From assembly GCA_004556055.1 (NCBI GenBank), contig SFIW01000028.1, positions 1-29,660 on the forward strand: a stretch of DNA of 29,660 nt, in the 5' to 3' direction. Source of the DNA: Planctomycetaceae bacterium (GTDB lineage Bacteria; Planctomycetota; Planctomycetia; Pirellulales; Thermoguttaceae). Shown here in pieces: positions 15,923 through 23,798 of the stretch; the first letter of the stretch is position 1, and every line of letters starts with the position of its first letter. The notes beneath the pieces were generated by a model. It saw only the letters and a program-made list of their open reading frames with translations. It ran no database searches and was not told the DNA's origin. The position numbers and the translations under genes were made by a program.

Positions 15923-17749
15923 TCATCTCCCGATCACCATGATGACGACGTCGGCGTTTTCATTCTCCCTAGCGCAAACAATCTGACGGGATTCAGAGTT
16001 GAGAGCCACTTTACGAAACACGCGATACCCCTTTTCTCTGCAAAATTCTTCGAAATCTGCAATCGTCAAATAGCGAACGTCCTTCGTGTTGTACCACTTC
16101 TTCCCCGGTTTGGGATCGGTTTGAGGCGCATACCCCTCATGTAGCTGAGATCGATATTTCTTGTACCCTAGATTGGGAAAACTTACAATTGCGCGAGTTC
16201 CAATTCGCAACATTTCCTCGATGACAATTTCGACATTGCGAATTCGTTGGAGGGTTTTAGAGAGAACGACAAAGTCAAATTGATGATCGGTAAATGACTT
16301 GAGACCTTCGTTAAGATCGCTCATAACGACGTCTAGCCCCTTTTCCACACAGCGCAGAACCAAAGATTCCTCAAATTCCACGCCCATCACACGATCGTGA
16401 CCTCGCTCTTTGAGACGAAGCAAAAGGTCGCCCTTACCGCAACCAAGATCTAAAATCCGCGTTTTAGGGGGAATCAGCGACAAGATGCTGTCATAGTCGA
16501 CGCGTTCCTTGGGCGGACTCTTCCGGATCCCAATGTTTTCCTTGGTTCCCTCGCCGTCGGCATTATCGACGGAACCCAATTCCAAGGAAAGGTTATGAAG
16601 AAAAGACCCAGTGAGCCCCCCGTACACGGGAGACTCGTTTTCCAAAAGGAAGGCGTCGTGACCACAATCGCTCCGAATCGCGCAATAGCTTACCCTGCGA
16701 TCAGACGCGATCGCGGCGTCGACAAGTTCTCGCGCTTGAAATTCGGGAAAAAGCCAGTCGGAGCTGAAACTAACGAATAGCCATCGGCACATCGAACGAT
16801 GCATCGCGGCAATCAAATTCTCACGATTCGATCCCAAGTCGAACGCGTCAAGCGCAAGCGTCAGCGCCAGATAGCTATTGGCGTCAAAGCGTTCGACAAA
16901 CTTATTTCCCTGATAGGCGAGGTACGAACCAACGGAAAACTTTGTTTCAAAAGAAGTGTCGATCTTCCTCCCGACGTTTCGATCGGCGTTGAATTTTTTA
17001 TTCATCGATTCCAACGAGAGGTAAGTGATATGACCTAACATTCTCGCAATAGCGAGCCCCGTCACGGGGCCTTCGTCCTGATCGTAGTATTCGCCGCCTT
17101 TAAAATTCGGATCGCTCATAATTGCGTTACGCGCGACGACGTCAAACGCAAGAGCCTGAGTCGTCATACGCGGCCCTGTCGCTATCGCGGCGATCCCTGC
17201 GACGCTGTCTGGATACCGAATTCCCCAGTCCATCGCCATGAGTCCTCCCAGCGATCCGCCAATAATCGCTAAAAGGCGATCGACCCCCAAAGACTCCACA
17301 AGCATACGCTGAACGTCGACAATATCGGCGACGTTGATTGGAGGGAAACTCATACCGTAGCGTTTCCCCGTCTCAGGATTGACGCTTTCGGGGCCGGTTG
17401 TTCCTCGGCAACCGCCTAGAACATTCGCACAAATGACGAAATAGCGGTTCGTATCGACATATTTCCCCGGACCGACGAGAACGTCCCACCAACCAGGATC
17501 GTCCTCGGCGTTGTGCGCCGCGACATGAGAATCCCCGGAAAGCGCGTGGAATATCAACACCGCGTTGTCCTTTTGCGGCGATAGTTCCCCATAAGTCTCA
17601 TAGGCCACTCGAACCTCTGGAAGAACGCCGCCTGTCGATAGCTTTATAGGGCCGGGAAAAACGGCTGTCTTTACATAAGCTAAAGGTTTTCCTGAACGAA
17701 CAGAATCACTGCTGCCAAAAAGATCATTTGCCTCTATCGCCATTCTCAC
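15923..17749 (-). CDS. metX: Fused homoserine O-acyltransferase (MetX) and MetW methyltransferase-like protein
   Basis: This 608-residue cytoplasmic protein joins two methionine-pathway proteins that are separate neighbours in many proteobacteria. Residues 1-390 are an alpha/beta-hydrolase of the MetX family: nucleophile Ser166 in GGSLGG, Asp331 (SSDWLFP) and His364 (DCGHDAFLLE), plus the family stretches HALSGDSHVAAH and NVLGGCRGTTGP. It should acylate L-homoserine from an acyl-CoA; acetyl versus succinyl preference cannot be read safely. After a linker (about 391-418), residues 420-600 are MetW-like, with SAM-binding LDLGCGKG (433-440), FDFVVLSKTLQ and SFPNLGYKKYRSQL. MetW is thought to support MetX, which the fusion would enforce. 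The start could be the GTG at 17749 or the ATG six bases on; neither has a strong ribosome-binding site. It lies 59 nt after the DedA-like gene and may share its transcript. Confidence 0.92.
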   Translation of the reverse strand: MRMAIEANDLFGSSDSVRSGKPLAYVKTAVFPGPIKLSTGGVLPEVRVAYETYGELSPQKDNAVLIFHALSGDSHVAAHNAEDDPGWWDVLVGPGKYVDTNRYFVICANVLGGCRGTTGPESVNPETGKRYGMSFPPINVADIVDVQRMLVESLGVDRLLAIIGGSLGGLMAMDWGIRYPDSVAGIAAIATGPRMTTQALAFDVVARNAIMSDPNFKGGEYYDQDEGPVTGLAIARMLGHITYLSLESMNKKFNADRNVGRKIDTSFETKFSVGSYLAYQGNKFVERFDANSYLALTLALDAFDLGSNRENLIAAMHRSMCRWLFVSFSSDWLFPEFQARELVDAAIASDRRVSYCAIRSDCGHDAFLLENESPVYGGLTGSFLHNLSLELGSVDNADGEGTKENIGIRKSPPKERVDYDSILSLIPPKTRILDLGCGKGDLLLRLKERGHDRVMGVEFEESLVLRCVEKGLDVVMSDLNEGLKSFTDHQFDFVVLSKTLQRIRNVEIVIEEMLRIGTRAIVSFPNLGYKKYRSQLHEGYAPQTDPKPGKKWYNTKDVRYLTIADFEEFCREKGYRVFRKVALNSESRQIVCARENENADVVIMVIGR

Positions 17750-17808
17750 ACCATTACGATTAACTTAAAGTTTGAATGAACTTCTCGTAAAATTGCGACA
17801 AATTTCGC

Positions 17809-18486
17809 CTATACCAAAAACTTCAAGCAAGCAAAACCGCCGACCAACAACGCTAACAAAGCTAAGGTCAACAAACCGAAATATTTATCAATCCAAGTTT
17901 TCACACGAGGTCCGAGGAAAAAAATCAAAGCGGCCATAAGGAAGAAGCGCAGACTTCTCCCTACAAGGGACGAAAGAAGCACAAGAGGCAGCGACATCCC
18001 CCCGATCCCCGAGGATATCGTAAATGCTTTGAAAGGGATAGGGGTGAAAGCGGCGCCAAAGAGCGCAAGCATCCCCCACTCGTCAAAAAACTTGTCCACT
18101 TGGTTCATTGCGCCCTCTGAGATAATCGAAGGCACGAACACATGTTCCAAAGACTCCCAAAGCGCATAACCGATATACCAGCCCAACGCGGCTCCGCAAA
18201 CGGACGCTATCGCGCTTACGAAGGCGTAGTAGAAAGACCTTCGCGGACGTTCAACAGACAAAGCCAGTTGGAGAACGTCCGGCGGAATCGGAAAAAATGA
18301 ACTTTCCATAAAGGAGAGAGCGGCCAACGCAATCGTCCCGAATTTAGAATGAGCCCAAGAGAGCACCCAATCGTACAAGAAGCGTATAAAACGCGCGCAA
18401 GAAGTAAAGGGAACGCAAAGAATCATCAAGAGGGGCGTTTTTCTACCGTTGCTTGTTTCTTTTAAATCTTCCTTCGGACTTTCCAT
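17809..18486 (-). CDS. DedA/YqaA-family inner-membrane protein (VTT domain)
   Basis: The 225-residue protein is very hydrophobic, with segments around 18-40, 50-66, 84-110, 138-160, 163-190 and 203-225. It contains the DedA/VTT hallmarks: ESSFFPIPPDVLQLAL in the first re-entrant region, and FGAAFTPIPFKAFTISSGIGGM followed by GRSLRFFLMA in the second. The F/E-x-x-x-P-x-P and G-x-x-x-R patterns are those linked in this superfamily to lipid scrambling or flipping and to proton-dependent envelope homeostasis. The ESSFFPIPPD form is closest to the YqaA subgroup. The N-terminus is a short charged cytoplasmic tail. Its start has AGGA about ten bases upstream. Substrate is unknown; in E. coli relatives affect undecaprenyl-phosphate and phosphatidylethanolamine handling. 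Possibly co-transcribed with the MetX-MetW gene downstream. Confidence 0.85.
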   Translation of the reverse strand: MESPKEDLKETSNGRKTPLLMILCVPFTSCARFIRFLYDWVLSWAHSKFGTIALAALSFMESSFFPIPPDVLQLALSVERPRRSFYYAFVSAIASVCGAALGWYIGYALWESLEHVFVPSIISEGAMNQVDKFFDEWGMLALFGAAFTPIPFKAFTISSGIGGMSLPLVLLSSLVGRSLRFFLMAALIFFLGPRVKTWIDKYFGLLTLALLALLVGGFACLKFLV

Positions 18487-18590
18487 AGACGACTATTCCT
18501 AAATATTCTACTCAACTTAGTGGAACGACTCTGAAAATGACGCCGTATGGTCATAATTTCAATCTCATCCTCTAAATGAAATCGCCTTTG

Positions 18591-18618
18591 AGTATACCCC
18601 AAAACGAAACGGCGACAA
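18591..18618 (-). promoter_or_regulatory. Sigma-70-like promoter for the DedA-like gene
   Basis: Minus-strand TTGTCG (complement of 18613-18618) and TATACT (complement of 18591-18596) are 16 nt apart. The -10 matches at five of six bases and the -35 at four. It would give a leader of about 100 nt. Confidence 0.45.
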
Positions 18619-18678
18619 GTTATTAGACGCTCCGCAGAGTCAGCGACAATAGCGTTCAACAGGTCATTAATCGCACAA

Positions 18679-18712
18679 AAAACGCCGCGTCCGGAATGAG
18701 AAGCGGCGTTTT
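18679..18712. terminator. Terminator at the end of rhaB (bidirectional form)
   Basis: Perfect 10-bp stem AAAACGCCGC (18679-18688) / GCGGCGTTTT (18703-18712) with a 14-nt loop. On the minus strand it is followed by a run of six T, so it is an efficient terminator for the rhamnulokinase gene, whose stop lies 33 bases before it. No plus-strand gene reads into it. Confidence 0.88.
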
Positions 18713-18744
18713 ATGCACTCAACTCGATAGATTTATTCTAACGA

Positions 18745-20259
18745 CTATTTTATTACCTGAAGGAATCGTCCATAAGCTTCGTTCCACAAAGCTACGCTTT
18801 GCGCATTAGGCTCATATTCAACCAAGTCGAAACTATTACGCACCACTTCACGGGCTTCGTCCACATTAGCGACGTCTCCTGCTCCAATCGCTTGCATGAG
18901 GATGTTTCCAACACCAGTCCCTTCGATAGGACCGCAAACCACGCGACGCCCCGTTGAATCGGCGGTAGCTTGCATAAGCAACTTATTTTTGATTCCTCCG
19001 CCAACGACATGGATCGTTTCTATCTTCGTTCCGCCGATTTCTTCACACATGTTTAACACGTATCGGAACTTGAGAGCCAGACTTTCGACAATCGCGCGAA
19101 GAACGGCGCCATCCGATTCGGGTACGGTTTGACCCGTGCGTCTCGCGTATTCGCGAATAAGTTCGGGAATATTGGCCGGACGAGCAAACTCGGGTGCGTC
19201 AGGGTCAATGAAGGTCTCAAAAGCTTTTGCGTTTGAGGTTAAAACATTCATATCTTCCCAATCGATCGGCTCTCCAACAGCATTCGTTTTGCCCGCTTGT
19301 CGCCAATTTCTACGGCATTCCTGAAGCAGCCACATACCGCAGATATTCTTAAGGATACGCGTCGTGCCGCATACGCCGCCTTCGTTTGTAAAATTAAACT
19401 TTGAAACGACGTCGTTGACGACGGGACGCGGCGATTCAATTCCCATGAGCGCCCAAGTGCCCAAACTGATATAAGCCCAGTTCGTCTCTCCAAGAGAACT
19501 TGTCGTAGGAACTGCAAAAACCGCGCTTGCTGTATCGTGAGTACCAGGAAGGACGACTTTGGCGGAAACCAAGCCCGTCTCTTTCGCGAGATTGGGACGC
19601 AACCAACCGAGCGTAGTACCCGGTTCCGTCGTTGGCGGGAAGAAATTGGTGGGAATACCAAACTTCTTCAGAAGCGAAAAAGCCCATGAACGCGTCATCG
19701 GATTATAACACTGCGTCGTTGTCGCGTTAGTGAATTCATTACTTTCAACGCCCGAAAGGAGCCAGTGGAAAAGATCTGGTATTTGAAGCAAGCGTTCCGC
19801 GACGTCAAATAACGGCGAATTCTGTTCCTTCATCACCATCAATTGGTACAGCGTGTTGAAATTCATGAACTGAAGACCCGTTTGCGCAAAGATTTCAGAC
19901 CTAGGCACAATTTCGAACGCGCGTTCCATTGCGCCTTCGGTTCGCGGATCTCGATAGCAATATGGATTCCCTAAAAGAACTCCGCCGCGCCCCATGAAAG
20001 CGAAATCGACGCCCCAAGTATCGACGCCAACGCTTGAAATATGCTCGCCATATTTCGCTCCGGCGGCGTAAAGACCAGTCTGCACGCTCTGCCATAAGCC
20101 GGGAAGATCCCAGAAAAGGGATCCGTTCATTTCTACGGGACCATTGTCATAGCGATACAACTCCTCTAATTCGATTTTGGCTCCATCGAAATGCCCAACG
20201 ACTAAACGTCCGCTCGACGCACCCATGTCTATCGCCAAATAAGATTTCTTAGCTTCCAT
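18745..20259 (-). CDS. rhaB: Rhamnulokinase
   Basis: The 504-residue FGGY-family kinase phosphorylates L-rhamnulose to L-rhamnulose 1-phosphate in the cytoplasm. The N-terminal phosphate-binding loop AIDMGASSGRLVVG, the catalytic-region GVDTWGVDFAFMG, the PGTHDTASAVFAVP segment and the ATP-domain stretch HVVGGGIKNKLLMQ are all characteristic of RhaB. Length is close to the family's usual 480-500. The start ATG has a strong AGAGGGA site. It stands alone: no rhamnose isomerase (RhaA), aldolase (RhaD), transporter or regulator gene is adjacent, so the rest of the pathway must be elsewhere. Rhamnose and fucose use is common in polysaccharide-degrading planctomycetes. A promoter is predicted at 20359-20387 and a clear terminator follows, so it is probably a single-gene unit. 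Confidence 0.95.
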   Translation of the reverse strand: MEAKKSYLAIDMGASSGRLVVGHFDGAKIELEELYRYDNGPVEMNGSLFWDLPGLWQSVQTGLYAAGAKYGEHISSVGVDTWGVDFAFMGRGGVLLGNPYCYRDPRTEGAMERAFEIVPRSEIFAQTGLQFMNFNTLYQLMVMKEQNSPLFDVAERLLQIPDLFHWLLSGVESNEFTNATTTQCYNPMTRSWAFSLLKKFGIPTNFFPPTTEPGTTLGWLRPNLAKETGLVSAKVVLPGTHDTASAVFAVPTTSSLGETNWAYISLGTWALMGIESPRPVVNDVVSKFNFTNEGGVCGTTRILKNICGMWLLQECRRNWRQAGKTNAVGEPIDWEDMNVLTSNAKAFETFIDPDAPEFARPANIPELIREYARRTGQTVPESDGAVLRAIVESLALKFRYVLNMCEEIGGTKIETIHVVGGGIKNKLLMQATADSTGRRVVCGPIEGTGVGNILMQAIGAGDVANVDEAREVVRNSFDLVEYEPNAQSVALWNEAYGRFLQVIK

Positions 20260-20358
20260 CTCGTCCCTCTAATGAATGAATTTTACCCGTGCGAAACCGA
20301 CATAAGGATCGTTCTACACACGACGTCTCGCTTATGCAATCGCGCAAAACTACGCTCA

Positions 20359-20387
20359 AGTTTAGCAAACGCATATATGTTTTTCAA
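20359..20387 (-). promoter_or_regulatory. Sigma-70-like promoter for rhaB
   Basis: Minus-strand TTGAAA (complement of 20382-20387) and TAAACT (complement of 20359-20364) lie 17 nt apart, five of six and four of six matches. A start near 20352 would leave a leader of about 93 nt, room for a catabolic regulator site, though I see no clear operator palindrome. Confidence 0.4.
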
Positions 20388-20424
20388 GAGGCGCAACCCC
20401 TTAGAAGAACGTCGGGCGCAAAAA

Positions 20425-20451
20425 AGGGCGTAGCGTCGACGACTACGCCCT
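20425..20451 (-). terminator. Terminator of the rhomboid-family gene
   Basis: 9-bp stem AGGGCGTAG (20425-20433) / CTACGCCCT (20443-20451), loop of nine. On the minus strand it is followed by six T (A run at 20420-20425). It lies about 33 bases beyond the stop of the rhomboid-like gene. Confidence 0.85.
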
Positions 20452-20483
20452 AACTCGCTAAACGTTAGCAAGAAAACAGATCA

Positions 20484-21356
20484 TCAATCCTTCGGTTTTC
20501 TTTTCTGATATTCCTGACTCGCATAACGAAGGGTTTCCCGCTCTTGCTCGGTAAGACTTTCTTCACCGCTTCGAGATATCTTGCGAAGAATGTCGTCAAC
20601 CCTCTTTTCAAGAGTTTCAAAATCCTCTTCTTCACGAGAGCTAAAGGGGCTTGTAGCCTTGCGTTCATAGGAAACGGTCGATCGTTGCGAAAGATTCTTC
20701 CTTTTAAAAATACGCGTCCAAAAATTGGAAAGTCGTATTTTGGTCATGAAATAGAAAGCGGCGAAGACAGCCCCGGTAATATTCAACACCTGAGTCGTTC
20801 CGCCCCCCTGCAAGGACCCAAACATGTCAAGAACGACAAAGAGCACGCCTGTTACCCAAGCGGGCATTGGAATGAGACCCCATAACAAGATGCGGGCGTG
20901 AGGGAAATTCATCGCAAAAAGAATAACTAACGCGGCGACTGGACTCGTCGCGCCAAAGATCAATATTGGACGACCAGAAAATAACAATCCCCAGACGACG
21001 CCGGCAAAGAGCGACGAGAAGGCATAGAAGAGAAGGAACTCTAACTTCCCATACAGTCGTTCCAAGTTGATTCCAAAGAAGAAAAGAACCAACATATTGC
21101 ACAACAAGTGCAAAAATTGGTTAGGGCTGTGAACGAATCCATACGTCAAAAAACGATACCATTGTAGCGGATCCCCCGCCGTAGAGCCCGTCAGACCAAG
21201 GAATTGAGCAGCCGCGCCGTTGGTAACCAAGTCCAACAAGCACAGAACGATGTTTAAGATCAAAAGAATCGCAACGGCAGAGAACCCTCCAAGACCGCGT
21301 CTTTTGCTATTATCGCCAGACTCGTCTCGAAAATAATCTCGGTCATATAGTCCCAT
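20484..21356 (-). CDS. Rhomboid-family membrane protein, probable catalytic His missing
   Basis: This 290-residue protein has the rhomboid core: six or so membrane segments between about 25 and 205, the HxxxN motif at H83-N87 (FLHLLCNMLVLFFFG), and a GxxS active-site loop with candidate nucleophile S138 (FGATSPVAAL). In active rhomboids the last core helix carries the catalytic His in H-x-G-G; here the matching stretch is VLNITGAVFAAFYF, with Asn192 where His is expected. The protein may therefore be an inactive (pseudo-) rhomboid, or use an atypical residue. A long cytoplasmic C-terminal tail (about 207-290) is charged and predicted helical. The start has GAGGA seven bases upstream. It has its own promoter and terminator. 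The family is clear; activity is doubtful. Confidence 0.88.
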   Translation of the reverse strand: MGLYDRDYFRDESGDNSKRRGLGGFSAVAILLILNIVLCLLDLVTNGAAAQFLGLTGSTAGDPLQWYRFLTYGFVHSPNQFLHLLCNMLVLFFFGINLERLYGKLEFLLFYAFSSLFAGVVWGLLFSGRPILIFGATSPVAALVILFAMNFPHARILLWGLIPMPAWVTGVLFVVLDMFGSLQGGGTTQVLNITGAVFAAFYFMTKIRLSNFWTRIFKRKNLSQRSTVSYERKATSPFSSREEEDFETLEKRVDDILRKISRSGEESLTEQERETLRYASQEYQKRKPKD

Positions 21357-21418
21357 AAAGTTCCTCGCTATTCTTCTTTGTTGTCACTTCCACCCGCTAG
21401 TCGACTGCGAGCAACCGC

Positions 21419-21446
21419 ATTATACTGAATATTTTAACTGTCACAA
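21419..21446 (-). promoter_or_regulatory. Promoter of the rhomboid-family gene
   Basis: The minus strand carries a perfect TATAAT (complement of 21419-21424) with TTGTGA (complement of 21441-21446) 16 nt upstream. A start near 21412 would give a leader of about 56 nt before the ATG at 21356. Confidence 0.6.
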
Positions 21447-21542
21447 TGACCGACAAGTCGTTTAAAATCCGTGTCAATCTCCTTCAAAAGAATCCGTTTT
21501 TTGTTTTAAGCAATCATCTTCCTCCCTCTTTATGAAAAGCGT

Positions 21543-22178
21543 ATGACTATGAACAAGCAGTCAGAAACAGGCGTCTTTCCGGTGGTTATTGGGATTGTCG
21601 GTGGAATTGCAGCGGGGAAAAGTTTCGTGACCAAGGAGTTCATCGCCCAAGGCGCCGAACATTTTGACGCGGATAAGGAAGCAAAGGAGTTGTACAATCT
21701 TCCGTCCGTCGTTAGTGAAATTAAGAAGAGATGGCCGACTGTTGTCGATTCGAAGAATGTCGTCGACAAATCGCGCCTGGCCCAAATTGTATTTTCTCCA
21801 ACAGAGCAAGGCGCGCGCGAGTTAAGTAAGCTAAACGCGCTTTTGCACCCGATTCTGAACGGAGCTTTCATTACGTGGTTAAAAAAGCGCCAGGACGCGC
21901 GGCTTGTTATTTTAGACGCGCCGTTACTCTTAGAAGCGGGCATGGATTCCTTAATCGATTATCTAGTCTACGTGGACGCAGACTTTGCAGTAAGGCAAAA
22001 GCGCGCTGTTGAACGAGGTTGGGAGCCGGATGAAATTATCCGTCGCGAATCCCGCCAGCTCCCATTATGCGAAAAGAAAGAACGAGCGGATTTTTGCGTG
22101 AACTCTTCCTCTAGCTCCAGCCAAGTCAGAGAGCAAGTAGCCAAAATCGTTGCAACGCTTTTTCAAGGATCCCGGTAA
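21543..22178 (+). CDS. coaE: Dephospho-CoA kinase
   Basis: The 211-residue enzyme catalyses the last step of coenzyme A synthesis, ATP-dependent phosphorylation of the 3'-hydroxyl of dephospho-CoA. Evidence: P-loop GGIAAGKS (20-27), the following HFDADKEAKELY (family DAD/DxxxxxL pattern), RLAQIVFSPTEQGARELSKLNALLHPIL, the LDAPLLLEAG strand, and the CoA-domain RAVERGWEPDEIIRRESRQLPLCEKKERADF, close to the usual R-x-x-x-R-x-x-x-Q-x-x-x-x-x-K-x-x-x-AD. Length is typical (about 200). The start is ATGACTATG; either ATG is possible and no good ribosome-binding site is visible, only GAAAAG. The next gene has its own promoter, so coaE is probably read separately from the ribH group. Confidence 0.93.
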   Translation: MTMNKQSETGVFPVVIGIVGGIAAGKSFVTKEFIAQGAEHFDADKEAKELYNLPSVVSEIKKRWPTVVDSKNVVDKSRLAQIVFSPTEQGARELSKLNALLHPILNGAFITWLKKRQDARLVILDAPLLLEAGMDSLIDYLVYVDADFAVRQKRAVERGWEPDEIIRRESRQLPLCEKKERADFCVNSSSSSSQVREQVAKIVATLFQGSR

Positions 22179-22241
22179 ACTGGTTTTATGAGATAGACAG
22201 GCTGAGGGAGATGTGTTTCCAAACTAGAGCGTCGACGCCTC

Positions 22242-22313
22242 TTGAAAGAGACGAGGGTTAAGCTAGAATATCTTGAGCGTGTTGGATATTGTCATAGGGC
22301 GTTAAGAAACGCC
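22242..22313 (+). promoter_or_regulatory. Promoter and leader hairpin of the ribH-nusB-ftsY group
   Basis: TTGAAA (22242-22247) and TAGAAT (22264-22269) are 16 nt apart, each five of six consensus bases. The predicted leader of about 65 nt includes a small hairpin GGCGTT-AAGA-AACGCC (22298-22313) followed by AT-rich sequence. The leader is too short for an FMN riboswitch. The hairpin could instead mark the end of the coaE transcript. Confidence 0.5.
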
Positions 22314-22340
22314 TAAATTTGTGTTTTCAGAGAGTTTAAA

Positions 22341-23195
22341 ATGACAGAATACGAAGGATACGTCTGTGCTCCAGGCGACGTTGGAAAAATTGCGATCGTC
22401 GTCTCACGCTTTAATAAGACTATTACGGAAGGGCTACTTGAGGGCGCGCTCGCTAAATTGCGCGAGCATCTGGTCGCGGAAGATCAGATAATGGTCGTTC
22501 GAACTCCTGGAGCTTTTGAAATTCCCACCGTTGCGGAACGTCTTGCTTGGGATGAAGACGTCGCGGCGATCATCTGCCTGGGTTGCGTTATTAAGGGCGA
22601 AACGCCGCATAATGAATATATCAACTCCGCCGTCAGCCAGCAAATCGCCCAAATTGGAACAAAGTATTGTCTTCCAGTCGTTTTCGGGCTCCTGACTTGC
22701 GACACTGTCGAGCAAGCTTTAGCGCGTTCGGGCAAAGCTGAAATTGCTAAAGACAAAGTATTAGGGGAGCAGCCTGGAAATAAAGGAGCCGAGGCCGCCG
22801 AAGTCGCCCTCGAAATGCTAGATCTTCTAAGCAAACTTCCTGAAATTGAAGAGGAAGACGACGAAGAAGAAATGGAGTTTAAGTCCTTAGGTAAAAATTC
22901 CAGCCGATATCTTCGCGGGGATTTCGAGGAAGTCGAAGTTCGTCCGGAAGATTTGGTCGACCTCGACGACGAGGACGATGAAGATCAAAGTTGGTTCGTT
23001 CATGGCGGCGAGGGAGCTCGTCATCATGGCGAGGGACGCTCTGAGAATGCCCTGTCGCCTCAGAAGCGCTACCATGAAGGCGGTTCCAACAAATCAAAAA
23101 AATTTGATAAAAACAGCAAGGGGGGCTCTCATTTTGGCGGGAGCGACAGAGGCCCTAAAAAAGGCGAGTTCAAAAAACCAAATCGCAATAAGTAG
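22341..23195 (+). CDS. ribH: 6,7-dimethyl-8-ribityllumazine synthase with long charged C-terminal tail
   Basis: Residues 1-163 are lumazine synthase, which condenses 5-amino-6-ribitylamino-uracil with dihydroxybutanone phosphate in riboflavin synthesis. Motifs in order: IAIVVSRFNKTITEGLLEGA, VRTPGAFEIPTVAERL, LGCVIKGETPHNEYI (catalytic His90), VVFGLLTCDTVEQALARSG and GNKGAEAAEVALEML. Between the last two is an insertion of roughly ten residues (KAEIAKDKVLGEQP). The usual protein is about 155 residues; here some 120 more follow. They are low-complexity, first acidic (EEEDDEEEMEF, DLDDEDDEDQ) and then basic, Gly- and Lys-rich with GGSNKSKK and PKKGEFKKPNRNK. The tail looks disordered and has no known domain. 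The position before nusB is a common bacterial arrangement. The start has a GAGAG box. Confidence 0.92.
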   Translation: MTEYEGYVCAPGDVGKIAIVVSRFNKTITEGLLEGALAKLREHLVAEDQIMVVRTPGAFEIPTVAERLAWDEDVAAIICLGCVIKGETPHNEYINSAVSQQIAQIGTKYCLPVVFGLLTCDTVEQALARSGKAEIAKDKVLGEQPGNKGAEAAEVALEMLDLLSKLPEIEEEDDEEEMEFKSLGKNSSRYLRGDFEEVEVRPEDLVDLDDEDDEDQSWFVHGGEGARHHGEGRSENALSPQKRYHEGGSNKSKKFDKNSKGGSHFGGSDRGPKKGEFKKPNRNK

Positions 23196-23273
23196 CGCGC
23201 TCTATAGTTCTCTCAAAACCAAAATAGCTCCGTCTATTATTCCTCTCCTTTAATCATATTAATCAAAAATTCA

Positions 23274-23717
23274 ATGAGTAAAGAGAACACCTCCGGGGTA
23301 TTCAAGTCACGCGAGCTTGGTCGTGCATATGCGCTCCAAGCCCTCTTTCAGTTGGAATTAAATCCTACCGCTCAGGTTCCCAATTGGGAAAATGAAGATT
23401 TCGACGACGAACAACTTGCCAAACTATCTCCCTCCGATTACAAGGAGGCGATTGATTTCGCTAGACTCCTCTTTGACGGCGTAATAGATAGAAAAGAAGA
23501 GATCGACAGAAAAATCAACGCGGCGTTTAACACGAATAGAACAGTCGCGAATACAGATCCGATCGATCGATGCATTCTCAGGATGGCAACCTATGAAATG
23601 TTCTTCATAAAGACGCCTAAGCCCGTTGTCATTTCTCAGGCAATGGAACTGGGTTATCGCTTTGGAGACACGGGGTCGCGCGCTTTTCTTAACGGCGTCC
23701 TTGATCATATTGAGTAG
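23274..23717 (+). CDS. nusB: Transcription antitermination factor NusB
   Basis: The 147-residue protein matches NusB in length and in its key stretches: the N-terminal RELGRAYALQALFQLEL helix, DFARLLFDGVIDRKEEID, the DPIDRCILRMATYEMFF core and the C-terminal PKPVVISQAMELGYRFGDTGSRAFLNGVLD. NusB binds boxA RNA with NusE (S10) and supports antitermination on ribosomal RNA operons. It follows ribH by 78 nt and precedes ftsY by 81 nt, consistent with one transcript. No convincing ribosome-binding site is seen before the ATG at 23274 (the upstream bases are AT-rich), so translation may be modest or coupled. Confidence 0.93.
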   Translation: MSKENTSGVFKSRELGRAYALQALFQLELNPTAQVPNWENEDFDDEQLAKLSPSDYKEAIDFARLLFDGVIDRKEEIDRKINAAFNTNRTVANTDPIDRCILRMATYEMFFIKTPKPVVISQAMELGYRFGDTGSRAFLNGVLDHIE

Positions 23718-23798
23718 ATTAGCTTCTCCGAATCGATTAATCGCAATTTCCAAACCGATTCAACGCGGGATCTCATATCCCCACCAGAGAAAGTTGGC

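Noticed and set aside
16799..17038. Plus-strand frame inside the MetX region
   Set aside because: It is antisense to a conserved enzyme domain with intact catalytic residues and shows no features of its own.
22179..22340. FMN riboswitch upstream of ribH
   Set aside because: The gap is only 162 nt and the predicted leader about 65 nt, and I cannot find the conserved RFN-element core; only a small simple hairpin is present.
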